A stretch of 64,000 nt of DNA. Source: Roseitalea sp. MMSF_3546. Its GTDB lineage: Bacteria; Pseudomonadota; Alphaproteobacteria; Rhizobiales; Rhizobiaceae. Each line of letters starts with the position of its first letter. Position 1 is the first letter of the stretch. The notes beneath the pieces are model-generated. The model saw nothing but the letters and a program-made list of their open reading frames with translations. It searched no databases and had not been told where the DNA came from. Of the stretch, positions 38,690 to 47,956 are shown piece by piece. The stretch lies in contig NZ_JASHKB010000007.1 of the NCBI RefSeq assembly GCF_030732865.1, forward strand, positions 99,797-163,796, in the 5' to 3' direction. The position numbers were made by a program, and so were the translations under genes.

Positions 38690-41038
38690 ATGCTGACGGC
38701 ATTCCTGGCGATCGTCGCAATCATCGCTTTCGGCGTTGCGGTCGTGGCGGGGCTGCACATGCGCACGCTCGGCGTCACGTTCTGGCAGGGGCTGACGCTG
38801 GCCGCCTACTCCATCGTGTTCCGCCTCGATGCGCACCGGCTCGCGGCGGCGCGCGCGGCCGAAGGGCCGGTCATCTTCGCGATCACCGAGCAGTCCCGGC
38901 TCGATCCGGCGATCTTCCTGGCGGGACTGCCCGAGGACACCTTGCATGTGCTCGACCCGGCCTCGGCGACGCATTGGCCGGTCGAATCGGCGCGCCCCCT
39001 GGCGCGCAGCGTGGTCTTCGACAAGGAGAAGATGATCGCCAACCGCCGGCTGGTGAAGCATCTGAAGGCCGGCGGCCGGCTGGCCGTCTACTTTCCGGCC
39101 CGTGTGGAGCCGGACGAACAGGCGTTCCGGCTCTACCGCGCGGTGACGCTGCTGGCGCGCATGACCAATGCGCGGATCGTGCCGATGATCGTGCGCAATG
39201 CGCGGTTCCTGCCCTCCTCCTTCACGTCGGCGGAAAAGGCGCCCCGGCACCGCTTTCCGGCCCTGCGGATCCATGCGCTCAAGGCCTTGACGGTCGCCGA
39301 ACTGGTGCACCGGCGCGGCAGCGACATCGTCACCCCGGCCAACGCGCTCTTCGATCGCATGGCCGAGGTGCGCTTTGCCTCGGCGGATCACTCGCAAGGC
39401 GTCCATTCGGCGCTCGTGAGCGCGGCGCGCATCTACGGTCCCGGTCAGGACATGCTCGAGGACACGATCACCGGAACGCTGACCTACAAGCGGGCGCTGA
39501 TCGGCGCGCGCGTGCTGGGCAAACGCTTTGGCGCCATGTCGCAGCCGGGCGAAGCGATCGGCGTGATGCTGCCCAACGCCAATGCGGCGGTGGTGAGCTT
39601 CTTTGCACTGGCCGCGGCCGGCCGCGTGGCGGCCATGCTCAATTACACCGCCGGCCACGCAAACGTCGTCTCGGCGGTCAACACGGCGAAGATCCGCACG
39701 GTGATCACCTCGCGGGCCTTCATCGAAAAGGCCGAACTGGGCGCGATCGTCGATGCGCTGACAGAAAACGGCACCACGCTGGTCTGGCTCGAAGACCTGC
39801 GCGAGACCGTGACCACCGCCGAGAAGCTGACCGCGGCGGCCCTGTGGCGCTGGCCGATCGCCCGCCAGGCGTCCGAGGCGCCAGCCTGCATCCTGTTCAC
39901 CTCGGGCACGGAGGGCCGGCCCAAGGGCGTGGTGCTCTCGCACCGCAATCTGATCGCCAATGCGGCGCAGTCCGAAGCGCGCGTGTCGATCTCGGTCAAG
40001 GACAGCCTGTTCAACGTGCTGCCGCTGTTCCACTCCTTCGGGCTGACCGGCGGCATGGTGCTGCCGGTGCTCTACGGCGTGAAGCTGTTCCTGTATCCTT
40101 CACCGCTGCACTACAAGCTGATCCCGCAGGTGGCCGCCAAGGTGCGCCCGACGATCATGTTCGGCACGGACACCTTCCTGGCCGGCTATGCGCGCACGGC
40201 CAAGGACACCGACTTCCTGTCGCTGCGCTTCGTCGTCGCCGGCGCCGAGGCGGTCAGGGCGGAAACCGCAGATACCTATCGCAGGAAATTCGGCTGCCGC
40301 ATCCTCGAGGGATACGGCATGACCGAAGCCGCGCCCGTGGTCGCGGTCAATTCGGCCACCCATGGCCGGCTGGGCACGGTGGGCCGGCCGCTGCCGGGCG
40401 TCGAGATCCGGCTGGAGCCGGTGGAGGGCATCGCCGACGGCGCACGCATGTGGCTGCGCGGGCCCAACATCATGATGGGCTATCTGAAGGCCGACCGGCC
40501 CGGCCAGTTGCAGCCGATCGAAGGCGGCTGGTACGACACCGGCGACATCGTGTCGATCGACCATGAGGGCTTCATCACCATACGCGGCCGGGCCAAGCGC
40601 TTTGCCAAGATCGGTGGCGAGATGGTCTCGCTGGGCGCGGTCGAGATGCTGATCCAGTCGCTGTGGCCCGAGGACCGCCACGCGGCACTGTCCATCGAGG
40701 ACCGGCGCAAGGGCGAACGCATCGTGCTCGCCACCACACGGCCGGATCCGGACAAGCGCGCCATTGCCGAACACACCAAGAAGGCCGGCGCCAGCAAGCT
40801 CATGGTGCCCTCCGACATCGTGAAGGTGGAAGACATTCCGGTGCTCGGCTCGGGCAAGACCGACTACGTGACGACGCAGGAGCGCGTCATGGCTCTGATC
40901 AAGCGTCTTCGCGATGCGGTTCCGGGCCGGTCTCGTCCGACGGAGCATGACGCGCCGCCTGACGACGCCAAAGACGAACGGACACCGGAAGAAGCGCCAG
41001 ATAAGCCAAGGAAGAAAGCGAAAGCGTCGTCCAGGTGA
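38690..41038 (+). CDS. Aas-like acyl-[ACP] synthetase with degenerate acyltransferase domain
   Basis: 782 residues resembling E. coli Aas: an N-terminal PlsC-type region (about 40-230) and a C-terminal AMP-forming acyl-ACP/CoA ligase domain. The ligase motifs are intact: ILFTSGTEGRPKGV (about 400), EGYGMTEAAP (about 540) and GGWYDTGD. The acyltransferase motif that should read H-x4-D reads E67-x4-D72 (EQSRLD), and FPEG-R reads FPARVE (135-140), so the lysophospholipid acyltransferase activity is probably lost while acyl-ACP synthesis remains. The ATG at 38690 follows GGGAGG by seven bases. A Lys/Asp-rich tail of about 40 residues overlaps pssA on the opposite strand by 140 bp. Confidence 0.88.
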   Translation: MLTAFLAIVAIIAFGVAVVAGLHMRTLGVTFWQGLTLAAYSIVFRLDAHRLAAARAAEGPVIFAITEQSRLDPAIFLAGLPEDTLHVLDPASATHWPVESARPLARSVVFDKEKMIANRRLVKHLKAGGRLAVYFPARVEPDEQAFRLYRAVTLLARMTNARIVPMIVRNARFLPSSFTSAEKAPRHRFPALRIHALKALTVAELVHRRGSDIVTPANALFDRMAEVRFASADHSQGVHSALVSAARIYGPGQDMLEDTITGTLTYKRALIGARVLGKRFGAMSQPGEAIGVMLPNANAAVVSFFALAAAGRVAAMLNYTAGHANVVSAVNTAKIRTVITSRAFIEKAELGAIVDALTENGTTLVWLEDLRETVTTAEKLTAAALWRWPIARQASEAPACILFTSGTEGRPKGVVLSHRNLIANAAQSEARVSISVKDSLFNVLPLFHSFGLTGGMVLPVLYGVKLFLYPSPLHYKLIPQVAAKVRPTIMFGTDTFLAGYARTAKDTDFLSLRFVVAGAEAVRAETADTYRRKFGCRILEGYGMTEAAPVVAVNSATHGRLGTVGRPLPGVEIRLEPVEGIADGARMWLRGPNIMMGYLKADRPGQLQPIEGGWYDTGDIVSIDHEGFITIRGRAKRFAKIGGEMVSLGAVEMLIQSLWPEDRHAALSIEDRRKGERIVLATTRPDPDKRAIAEHTKKAGASKLMVPSDIVKVEDIPVLGSGKTDYVTTQERVMALIKRLRDAVPGRSRPTEHDAPPDDAKDERTPEEAPDKPRKKAKASSR

Positions 41039-41768
41039 AATTGGCAAGCAGTGCCGCGTACAGGACGACGCACAGGATGAGCGGCATGACGGCGGTGCGC
41101 GGAATGCGCCCGCCAATCGTCTTGCCCGACCACACCGGCAGGTTGGACACCATCAGAAAGCCGATCACGACGGTGTAGACCGAAACCACCGAGGCGGTCA
41201 CCCAGTCCGGCGAAAAGCCCAGAAAGCCCAGATAGACCGGCAACAGCACCAGGAAGGCCCCGCCGGGGGCGGGAATGCCGACGAAAAAGCCCTGCTGCCA
41301 TCTTGGCCGGTTGACGTCGCCGGCCATGATATTGAACCGCGCCAGGCGAAGCGTGCAGGCGATGACGTAGATGAGCGCGGCGATCCAGCCGAATTGCGCC
41401 GCCTCGTCGAGCACGAAGATATACAGCACCAGCGCCGGCACGACGCCGAAATTGACCGCATCGGCCAGCGAATCCATCTCGGCGCCGAACTTGGACGTGC
41501 CCTTGATCAGCCGCGCCATGCGTCCGTCGAGCCCGTCGAGCGCGGCGGCAAGCAGGATCAGCCCGATGGCGACGTCGAAACGCTCCTCGAAGGCCATGCG
41601 GACCGCCGACAATCCCGAGCAGATGGCCAGCACGGTGATGATGTTGGGCACGACGAAGCGCAACTGGATCTCGCGCAGCCGGCGCTTGCGGGCCGCCTCG
41701 TCCTCGTTGCCCTCGGGCGGTCGCGGGCCGTCGGGCTCGAATGGGGGAAAGGCATCGTCCATGGACAT
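40899..41768 (-). CDS. pssA: CDP-diacylglycerol--serine O-phosphatidyltransferase
   Basis: Makes phosphatidylserine from CDP-diacylglycerol and serine. 289 residues from the ATG at 41768; a second ATG lies two codons later. The CDP-alcohol motif is intact (LDGLDGRMARLIKGTSKFGAEMDSLADAV split around D-G-x2-A-R and G-x3-D-x3-D), with about eight membrane helices. It starts one base after the psd stop, so psd-pssA are coupled. Its last helix and tail are antisense to the 3' end of the Aas-like gene. Confidence 0.95.
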   Translation of the reverse strand: MSMDDAFPPFEPDGPRPPEGNEDEAARKRRLREIQLRFVVPNIITVLAICSGLSAVRMAFEERFDVAIGLILLAAALDGLDGRMARLIKGTSKFGAEMDSLADAVNFGVVPALVLYIFVLDEAAQFGWIAALIYVIACTLRLARFNIMAGDVNRPRWQQGFFVGIPAPGGAFLVLLPVYLGFLGFSPDWVTASVVSVYTVVIGFLMVSNLPVWSGKTIGGRIPRTAVMPLILCVVLYAALLANFTWTTLSLSSLAYLALLPVSVRLWRRQAARHAPSDETGPEPHREDA

Positions 41769-41769
41769 G

Positions 41770-42471
41770 TCAGCAGACCCGGCTGACAGGCGCCAGCGGC
41801 GGCCGGCCGAAGGCGGCGAGCACGGTTTCGCCGGCCACGGCGAGCTGGCCCTCGAAGACCTGCGGCACGGCACCGTCGGGCAGATAGACATCGAGCCGCG
41901 AGCCGAAGCGGATCAGCCCGATGCGGTCGCCGGCGCCGATCTCCTCGCCCTGGGCGGAAAAGCACACGATGCGACGGGCGACGAGCCCGGCGACCTGCAC
42001 GGTCGCGACCGGCCCGCGCGGGCTGTCGATCAGCATGGAGTTGCGCTCGTTCTCGGCGCTGGCCTTGTCGAGATCGGCGTTGAGGAACTTGCCGGGCCTG
42101 TGGACGATGGTGGTGATGCGGCCGCGTACCGGGGCGCGGTTCACATGCACGGAAAACACGTTCATGAACACCGAGATGCGGATGCGCTCGGCCTCGCCGA
42201 GACCCAGTTCGGGGGGCGGAACGGCGGGCCCGACGGCCGAGACGATGCCGTCGGCCGCGCTGAGCACCAGATCGTCGTCGATCGGCGAGACGCGTTGCGG
42301 ATCGCGGAAGAAGTAGGCGCACCAGCCGGTCAGCGCCAGGCCGAGCCAGAACAGCGGGTCCCACAGCCAGCCGGCGATGATGCTCACGAGGAAGAAGCCG
42401 GCAATGAACGGCCAACCCTCGCGGCGCACGGGCACGAAGGTCTTGGCGATCGTCTCGAGCAGATTGTTCAT
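41770..42471 (-). CDS. psd: Phosphatidylserine decarboxylase proenzyme
   Basis: Converts phosphatidylserine to phosphatidylethanolamine. 233 residues, the short form. Self-cleavage between G190 and S191 of the FGS motif ([12 protein letters not shown]) creates the pyruvoyl group. Other landmarks are PADG-like [24 protein letters not shown] and NERNSML. The start at 42471 ([12 protein letters not shown]) is preferred; an upstream in-frame ATG adds an unconserved 11 residues. psd and pssA together give the PE branch, pgsA the PG branch. Confidence 0.96.
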   Translation of the reverse strand: MNNLLETIAKTFVPVRREGWPFIAGFFLVSIIAGWLWDPLFWLGLALTGWCAYFFRDPQRVSPIDDDLVLSAADGIVSAVGPAVPPPELGLGEAERIRISVFMNVFSVHVNRAPVRGRITTIVHRPGKFLNADLDKASAENERNSMLIDSPRGPVATVQVAGLVARRIVCFSAQGEEIGAGDRIGLIRFGSRLDVYLPDGAVPQVFEGQLAVAGETVLAAFGRPPLAPVSRVC

Positions 42472-42586
42472 CGGAGCGTGTCTTGCAGCGGCATTGCGGG
42501 GCACATATGCCGCGACCGCCGGCAGCGCAAGGGAGCATGGCCGACAGGCGGACCGACGCGCCGCGGCGGCCGGCAGGCGAGGATGG

Positions 42587-44476
42587 TCAGGCCGGCCCCT
42601 GTGGCGGGCGGCGCAGGATGATCCCCATCTCGTCGGCCTCGCGCGCCAGGCGCAGCCGCGTTTCCGCCTCGATCGCCTCGGACTGGCGCTTCCACATCTG
42701 GGCGTAAAGGCCGCCTTCGATCGCCAGCAGTTCGGTATGCTTGCCGCGCTCGGCGATCTCGCCCTCGCGCAAGACGATGATCTCGTCGGCGCCGATGACC
42801 GTCGACAGCCGGTGCGCGATGACCAGCGTGGTCCGGCCCTTGGAAACCGCGTCGAGGGAGGACTGGATCTCCTGCTCGGTCGCGGTGTCGAGCGCCGAGG
42901 TCGCCTCGTCGAGGATCAGGATGGGCGGCGCCTTCAAAATGGTGCGGGCGATGGCGACGCGCTGCTTCTCGCCACCGGACAGCTTCAGCCCGCGCTCGCC
43001 GACCATGGTGTCGAAGCCATGCGGCAGACTGTCGATGAAATCGCCGATCTGGGCCATTTCGGCCGCGCGGGCGACCTCCTCGTCGCTCGCATCGGGGCGA
43101 CCGTAACGGATGTTGTAGGCGATGGTGTCGTTGAACAGCACCGTGTCCTGCGGCACCATGCCGATGGCCGCGCGCAGCGAGGCCTGGGTGACCTCGCGCA
43201 CATCCTGGCCGTCGATGGTGATGGCGCCCTTCTGGACGTCGTAGAAGCGGAACAGGAGCCGGGACATGGTCGACTTGCCGGCCCCCGAAGGTCCGACGAT
43301 CGCCACCGACCTGCCGGCAGGCACCGCAAAGGAGATGCCCTTGAGGATCGGCCGCTCCGGGTCGTAGGCGAAATGAACATCGTCGAACCGGACGGTGCCG
43401 TCGGTGACCTCGAGCGCTCTGGCGTCGGGCTTGTCGACGACCTCGGCCCTGACGTCGAGCAGGTCGAACATCTGCTCGATATCGGTCAGACCCTGGCGGA
43501 TCTCGCGATAGATGAAGCCGATGAAGTTGAGCGGCACGGCCAGTTGCATCAGCATGGTGTTGATGAAGACGAAATCGCCGATGGTCTGTTCGCCGGCCTG
43601 CACGGCGCGCGCCGACATGGCCATCATGATCAGAAGGCCGATGCCGAAGATCACGCCCTGGCCGAAGTTGAGCCAGCCCAGAGATGTCCAGACGCGGGTC
43701 GCCGAAAACTCGTAGCGCTCCATGGAGGCATCGAAGCGCCGCGCCTCCATCGCCTCGTTGCCGAAATACTTCACCGTCTCGAAGTTCAGCAGCGAGTCGA
43801 TCGCCTTGGTGTTCGCGTCGGTATCGCTCTCGTTCATGTCGCGGCGGATCTGGATGCGCCAGTCGCTGGCGCGGATGGTGAACCAGGCATAGGCCAGGAC
43901 CGTGACGGCGGTGACGACCACATATTCGATGCCATAGGCGAAGCCGAAGATGATCGCGATCAGGCCGAACTCGATGACGGTCGGCGCGGTGTTCAGGATG
44001 GTGAAGCGGACGATCGCCTCGATGCCCTTGGTGCCGCGCTCGATGATGCGCGAAAGCCCGCCCGTGCGGCGCTCGAGGTGAAAGCGCAGCGACAGATTGT
44101 GCATGTGCACGAAGGTCTTGTAGGCGAGCTGGCGCACCGCGTGCTGGCCGACGCGCGCAAACAGCGCATCGCGAAGCTGGTTGAAGCCGACATTGACGAT
44201 GCGAAAGACGTTATAGGCGACGACGAGCATGACCGGCGCCAGAAGAAAGGCCGGTATCCAGCCGGCCGGGTCCAGTTCGCCATTGAGCGCATCGGTCGCC
44301 CATTTGAAGCCATAGGGCACCAGCATGAGCACCAGCTTGGCCAGCACCAGATAGAAGGCCGCCCAGACAACGCGCATCTTCAGGTCCGGCCGGTCGGCGG
44401 GCCACATATAGGGCCACAGATTGGCGATCGTGCGCAATGTGGCGCCGCGTTCGGCGGAGACGGTCTTGTCAGACAT
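42587..44476 (-). CDS. Atm1-type ABC exporter (fused permease and ATPase)
   Basis: 629-residue half-transporter of the ABCB7/HMT1/Atm1 branch: six membrane helices (about 25-330) and a nucleotide-binding domain with Walker [10 protein letters not shown], signature LSGGEKQRV and Walker [13 protein letters not shown]. Matches to Atm1 include the [20 protein letters not shown] and [11 protein letters not shown] segments. Characterised relatives export glutathione-linked sulfur or metal conjugates across the inner membrane; this substrate class is inference. The ATG at 44476 overlaps the end of the ArsR-type gene by eight bases, tying it to that regulator. Confidence 0.93.
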   Translation of the reverse strand: MSDKTVSAERGATLRTIANLWPYMWPADRPDLKMRVVWAAFYLVLAKLVLMLVPYGFKWATDALNGELDPAGWIPAFLLAPVMLVVAYNVFRIVNVGFNQLRDALFARVGQHAVRQLAYKTFVHMHNLSLRFHLERRTGGLSRIIERGTKGIEAIVRFTILNTAPTVIEFGLIAIIFGFAYGIEYVVVTAVTVLAYAWFTIRASDWRIQIRRDMNESDTDANTKAIDSLLNFETVKYFGNEAMEARRFDASMERYEFSATRVWTSLGWLNFGQGVIFGIGLLIMMAMSARAVQAGEQTIGDFVFINTMLMQLAVPLNFIGFIYREIRQGLTDIEQMFDLLDVRAEVVDKPDARALEVTDGTVRFDDVHFAYDPERPILKGISFAVPAGRSVAIVGPSGAGKSTMSRLLFRFYDVQKGAITIDGQDVREVTQASLRAAIGMVPQDTVLFNDTIAYNIRYGRPDASDEEVARAAEMAQIGDFIDSLPHGFDTMVGERGLKLSGGEKQRVAIARTILKAPPILILDEATSALDTATEQEIQSSLDAVSKGRTTLVIAHRLSTVIGADEIIVLREGEIAERGKHTELLAIEGGLYAQMWKRQSEAIEAETRLRLAREADEMGIILRRPPQGPA

Positions 44477-44840
44477 GCGTGATGTCCCGATCGTTTTGCG
44501 AGCCCGGCGGGCCCTGGGAAGACGATGCCGGCGAACGGCAGGCTCGCGAAAACCGCTCCATCTCGACGGCCAGCACATCGAGCGCGGTCTGGTTCACCCG
44601 GTAGCGCGAGCGCGGGTGCCGCCGCTCGAAGGTGACGAGGCCAGCCTCGCACAGCACCTTCAGGTGCTGGGAGACCGTTGACTGGGCGATCGGCATGGCC
44701 GCGACCAAATCCTTGCAGCAGCACTGGCCGCGACAGCCCAGCCAGCGCAGGATCGACAGCCGCGTGGGGTGGGCCAGCGCGGCAAGCTGACGGGCCAGGA
44801 CCGCATCGCGATCATCGTTGGGACAGGGACCGGAGGTCAT
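44469..44840 (-). CDS. ArsR/SmtB-family regulator with a Cys cluster
   Basis: 123-residue winged-helix repressor type. The recognition helix region is STVSQHLKVLCEAGLV, followed by the wing FERRHPRSRYRVN. Next to the position of the metal-sensing alpha-3 site it has C36 and C40-C41-C42 (CRGQCCCKDLV), with one further Cys near 100. The thiols suggest a thiophilic metal, arsenite or reactive-sulfur sensor; which one cannot be told. It is first in a two-gene unit with the Atm1-type exporter (eight-base overlap), so the natural reading is local control of export. Confidence 0.9.
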   Translation of the reverse strand: MTSGPCPNDDRDAVLARQLAALAHPTRLSILRWLGCRGQCCCKDLVAAMPIAQSTVSQHLKVLCEAGLVTFERRHPRSRYRVNQTALDVLAVEMERFSRACRSPASSSQGPPGSQNDRDITHV

Positions 44841-44887
44841 CGTTCATCGGCGATAGACGATGGACGGCCGCTTTGCAACCGCGCCGG

Positions 44888-47788
44888 TCAGTATTGGCGG
44901 CGCAACTGGCGATGGGTCGCTTCGGCGTCCGCGTCCGCCTCGGCGGGCACGTCGAACACCTGGCCCGGCCAGATCCGGCCCGGATCGCCGATCTGATCCT
45001 GATTGGCAAGGTAGATGGTGGTGTATTTGACCCCGCGCCCGTAAACCCGCCGGGAAATCTCCCACAAGGTGTCGCCGCGCCGGATGATCACCGAGCCATC
45101 GACCGGCGTCAGCGCATCCGCTCGGCCCTCGTCCGGCCCGATGACCGGCGGCCCCTGCAGAATGCCCAGCGCCTGCGGCGCGATGATCGGCGCGGTCGGC
45201 CCGTCGGGCCGTGCCGCGGCCCTTTCGGAAGAGGCGGCCGACGGGTCTGTGCCATACGCCCGGACTTGCGGTGCGGTCGCGCCAGGATCGGCAGGCGGAT
45301 CCGCGCTCGACGGTCCCTGCGACGGCGCGCCCTCCTCCGCAAGGCTCGGATCGCCGCGCGGTCGCCGGTCTTCGGGCAATGCCGCAAGCGTTTCCTCCGG
45401 TTCTGCCGCCGGCGGCGCTTCGCCGTCACGCGTCACGGCCGGTGGCGCGGCGGCATCCGATCGGTCCGGGTCGGATCCGGCGCCTTGCGGCGCACCCATT
45501 TGGGCTTCGCGCGAACCGTCCTGGCGCGCCGCTGTCGGCCCAGGCGCAGGGTCCTCGGCCTGCGAAGCAATCGCCGCATCGGGCGCGGCCGGTGCGGTCT
45601 GCCCGGCGCCGGGCTGTGCGGGCGTTGCGACATCGGCCGTCGGGGCCGCGGGCTCGCCGGCGGCGCGTGCATCGTCGTCGGCGGCGCTGTCGTCGAGGGC
45701 GGCAATATCGATCGTGCCGCCGAGCGTGGGCGGCTCGTTGGCGGGTGCGTCCGCCGCGTGACCGGCAAGCGCTTCCTCGAAGGAAATCGTCGGCGGTCCG
45801 GCAGGAAGCCGGACCGAGGGGTCGACGGCGATCGCCGCAAGGCGCTCGCCGGGCCGGCGCACAAAGGGCACCGAGGCGCGCCTGAGCACCCGGGCAGTGG
45901 CCGGGTCGATCGCATCGGCGCGGATGATATAGTCGCCGACGGGCAGATCGCGGCGCACCTGCACCAGAAAACGGCCGCCTTCGCTGGCGACGGTATCACC
46001 GAGCAGAATGTCGTTGGCGTAAACCCGCAGGCGCGTGTCGGGCGCGGCGGCACCGGCGACGAACACCTGAACGCCGTCGATCTCCACCGCCTCGATACGC
46101 AGGATCTGACCGCCCCCTTCGTCGCGGCGCGGCGCGGGAGGGGTTTCGGCCGCCGGCCGGTCGTCGCGCGCGGCGGTCTGGGCCGGCGCGGACGTCTGCG
46201 CGGGCGTTGCGGTGTGCGGGGGCGGAGCGGCGGCCGTGCCGGAGGGCGGCGAACCCTCCGCGGCGGTCGGGGCATCCGGATCGGCAGGCGGATCGACAGG
46301 CGGATCGGCAAGCGTACCGGAAAGGGCGGCCGGTTCGTCACCGGTTCCGGCGGCAGCCGACGGTGCCCGCGATTCGGCCGCCGGCGTGGCAGTCGACGGA
46401 TCGGCGACCCTGCCGGCGGGTTCGATCATGACGATCGTGTCGGAAAGCCGACGATCCTCGGGCGCCGTTTCGGGGGCCCGCGCCGGCTCGCGGGCCGGCT
46501 GCGCATCGGCTTCGGTTCGCGCGATCCGTGGCGGCGAGGTCGCTTGGCGATCGGCATCGGCCGGCGTCGAGGGCTCTTGGACCGAAGGGTCTTGCTCCGC
46601 GCGAGCCTGCGCCGGTTCGGCCCGAGGCGGGGCGGGCTCGGCGCCCTCGGCCGTCGCCTCTACCCGGCCTGCGGCGCTGCCGGCCGCGTCCTCGCGCGCG
46701 GTCCGTGCCGGTGTGCCGCCCTGGCCTTGCGGTTCGGCGGCAGCCTCCTGACGTGCCTGGGGTGCGGCCGTGATGCTATCGGCCGCCGGCTCGGCGGTTC
46801 GCCGGGCCATCGCGTCGGCGCCCGCCTCCGGCGCCACGGTACTTTCGGGTTCGGCCGGTTCGGCCGCATCGGCAAGATCGGCCGTCTCGACGTCCGCGGC
46901 GGTCGCATCGTTTGTCTGCGCCGTGGCGACCGCATCCGCGCCGGCATCGCCCGATGGCGCGGGGGCGTCCGCGATTGTCGTTTGCGTGGCCTGGTCGCCC
47001 GCCGCGGCGGTCGCGGCCGGTCCGTCGCCCGCGACCCGATCGGCGCCCGGTGCCTGGCCGCCCTGCGAAGGTCGCGGCGCGGCGGCAAGCTGCGGGGCGT
47101 CCTCGTCCGCCCCGACCACCGGCACGAGCACCGGCGTGTCCGGGCCGGGCGTCGTGATCAGGCGCGAGGGTGTGCCAGGCTCCTCGACCAGGGCCAGCAC
47201 ATTGTCCGATCCGTCCTCGGGGATGGCGACAAGGGCCGTCTGGCGCGAGGTGACGACGACGCCGTCCGGTGCCGTGGCGCGCAGCACGATCTGATAGTCG
47301 CCGGGGGCGAGCGGTTCGTCGAGCACGGCGGCGAAGTCGCCCGTCGGGCCAGCCTGGGCGCGCGCGATGGTCCTGGCCCCGGCGATGATCTCCATGTCGG
47401 CCGCGGCCGGTCCCGTGCCGGCGATGACCAGCGAACCGTCGGGTTCGGCGCGCAAGAGATCGAAGCGCGGAATGGCCGAGGTCGCCATGTCGTCGGGCGG
47501 GGCCAGTTGCCCGGCAAGATCGTGCACCTGGCTGGCCGCGCTCGGGGTCGCGGCAACATCGGCGGGGGTGTCGCCGGTTTCTGCCGACGCATCCTCGCCA
47601 GCCGCGACGGCGGGCGCGTCCGGCATGGCTTGCTCGGCGACATCGCCTTGGGGGGCGGCCACATCGCCGGCAGCGGGCAACGACGCGGGCCGCAGCGGGG
47701 AAAGATCGATCAGCTTGTGTGTCGAGACGACCGTTATTCCTGCCACAAGGGCGATGAACACCAGCGGACCGGCATTCGGCTTGCTCAT
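44888..47788 (-). CDS. Very long low-complexity LysM-domain envelope protein
   Basis: 966 residues. An N-terminal membrane or signal segment (about 6-25, PLVFIALVAGITVVSTHKL) is followed by two Ig-like or bacterial-Ig beta domains: one near 110-190 (VIAGTGPAAADMEIIAGART) and one near 560-650 (GVQVFVAGAAAPDTRLRVYA). Long Ala/Pro/Glu/Asp-rich disordered stretches separate them, and a C-terminal LysM domain (about 900-950, IIRRGDTLWEISRRVYGRG) should bind peptidoglycan. Similar but usually shorter proteins occur in Rhizobiales. The ATG at 47788 leads into the hydrophobic segment. A good promoter lies upstream. Function beyond wall binding is unknown. Confidence 0.85.
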   Translation of the reverse strand: MSKPNAGPLVFIALVAGITVVSTHKLIDLSPLRPASLPAAGDVAAPQGDVAEQAMPDAPAVAAGEDASAETGDTPADVAATPSAASQVHDLAGQLAPPDDMATSAIPRFDLLRAEPDGSLVIAGTGPAAADMEIIAGARTIARAQAGPTGDFAAVLDEPLAPGDYQIVLRATAPDGVVVTSRQTALVAIPEDGSDNVLALVEEPGTPSRLITTPGPDTPVLVPVVGADEDAPQLAAAPRPSQGGQAPGADRVAGDGPAATAAAGDQATQTTIADAPAPSGDAGADAVATAQTNDATAADVETADLADAAEPAEPESTVAPEAGADAMARRTAEPAADSITAAPQARQEAAAEPQGQGGTPARTAREDAAGSAAGRVEATAEGAEPAPPRAEPAQARAEQDPSVQEPSTPADADRQATSPPRIARTEADAQPAREPARAPETAPEDRRLSDTIVMIEPAGRVADPSTATPAAESRAPSAAAGTGDEPAALSGTLADPPVDPPADPDAPTAAEGSPPSGTAAAPPPHTATPAQTSAPAQTAARDDRPAAETPPAPRRDEGGGQILRIEAVEIDGVQVFVAGAAAPDTRLRVYANDILLGDTVASEGGRFLVQVRRDLPVGDYIIRADAIDPATARVLRRASVPFVRRPGERLAAIAVDPSVRLPAGPPTISFEEALAGHAADAPANEPPTLGGTIDIAALDDSAADDDARAAGEPAAPTADVATPAQPGAGQTAPAAPDAAIASQAEDPAPGPTAARQDGSREAQMGAPQGAGSDPDRSDAAAPPAVTRDGEAPPAAEPEETLAALPEDRRPRGDPSLAEEGAPSQGPSSADPPADPGATAPQVRAYGTDPSAASSERAAARPDGPTAPIIAPQALGILQGPPVIGPDEGRADALTPVDGSVIIRRGDTLWEISRRVYGRGVKYTTIYLANQDQIGDPGRIWPGQVFDVPAEADADAEATHRQLRRQY

Positions 47789-47845
47789 ATCGCACTCCAA
47801 AAGGGGCCCACCGGCAGCCGGCGAACCCATCGGCGTTGTTGTACC

Positions 47846-47874
47846 AGTTTAGACATTGCGCGACCGGCCTGCAA
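47846..47874 (-). promoter_or_regulatory. Sigma-70-type promoter of the LysM gene
   Basis: On the minus strand: TTGCAG (complement of 47869-47874), 17 bases, TAAACT (complement of 47846-47851), about 58 bases before the ATG at 47788. Four of six bases match at each box and the spacing is ideal. Confidence 0.55.
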
Positions 47875-47956
47875 ATCGCTTGGCCGCCAAACGGGGCCGA
47901 TCGCCGCCATGACGGCGGAACTTGACCTTTGGGCCGCCGCGCGCCACACCCCAGCG

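Noticed and set aside
44678..47956. Open plus-strand frame of over 1000 codons leading into the LOG-family gene
   Set aside because: It is antisense to the Ala/Pro-rich LysM gene; the product is Gly/Arg-rich without domains, as expected for the reverse strand of such GC-rich repeats. Only the last 199 codons match a real family.
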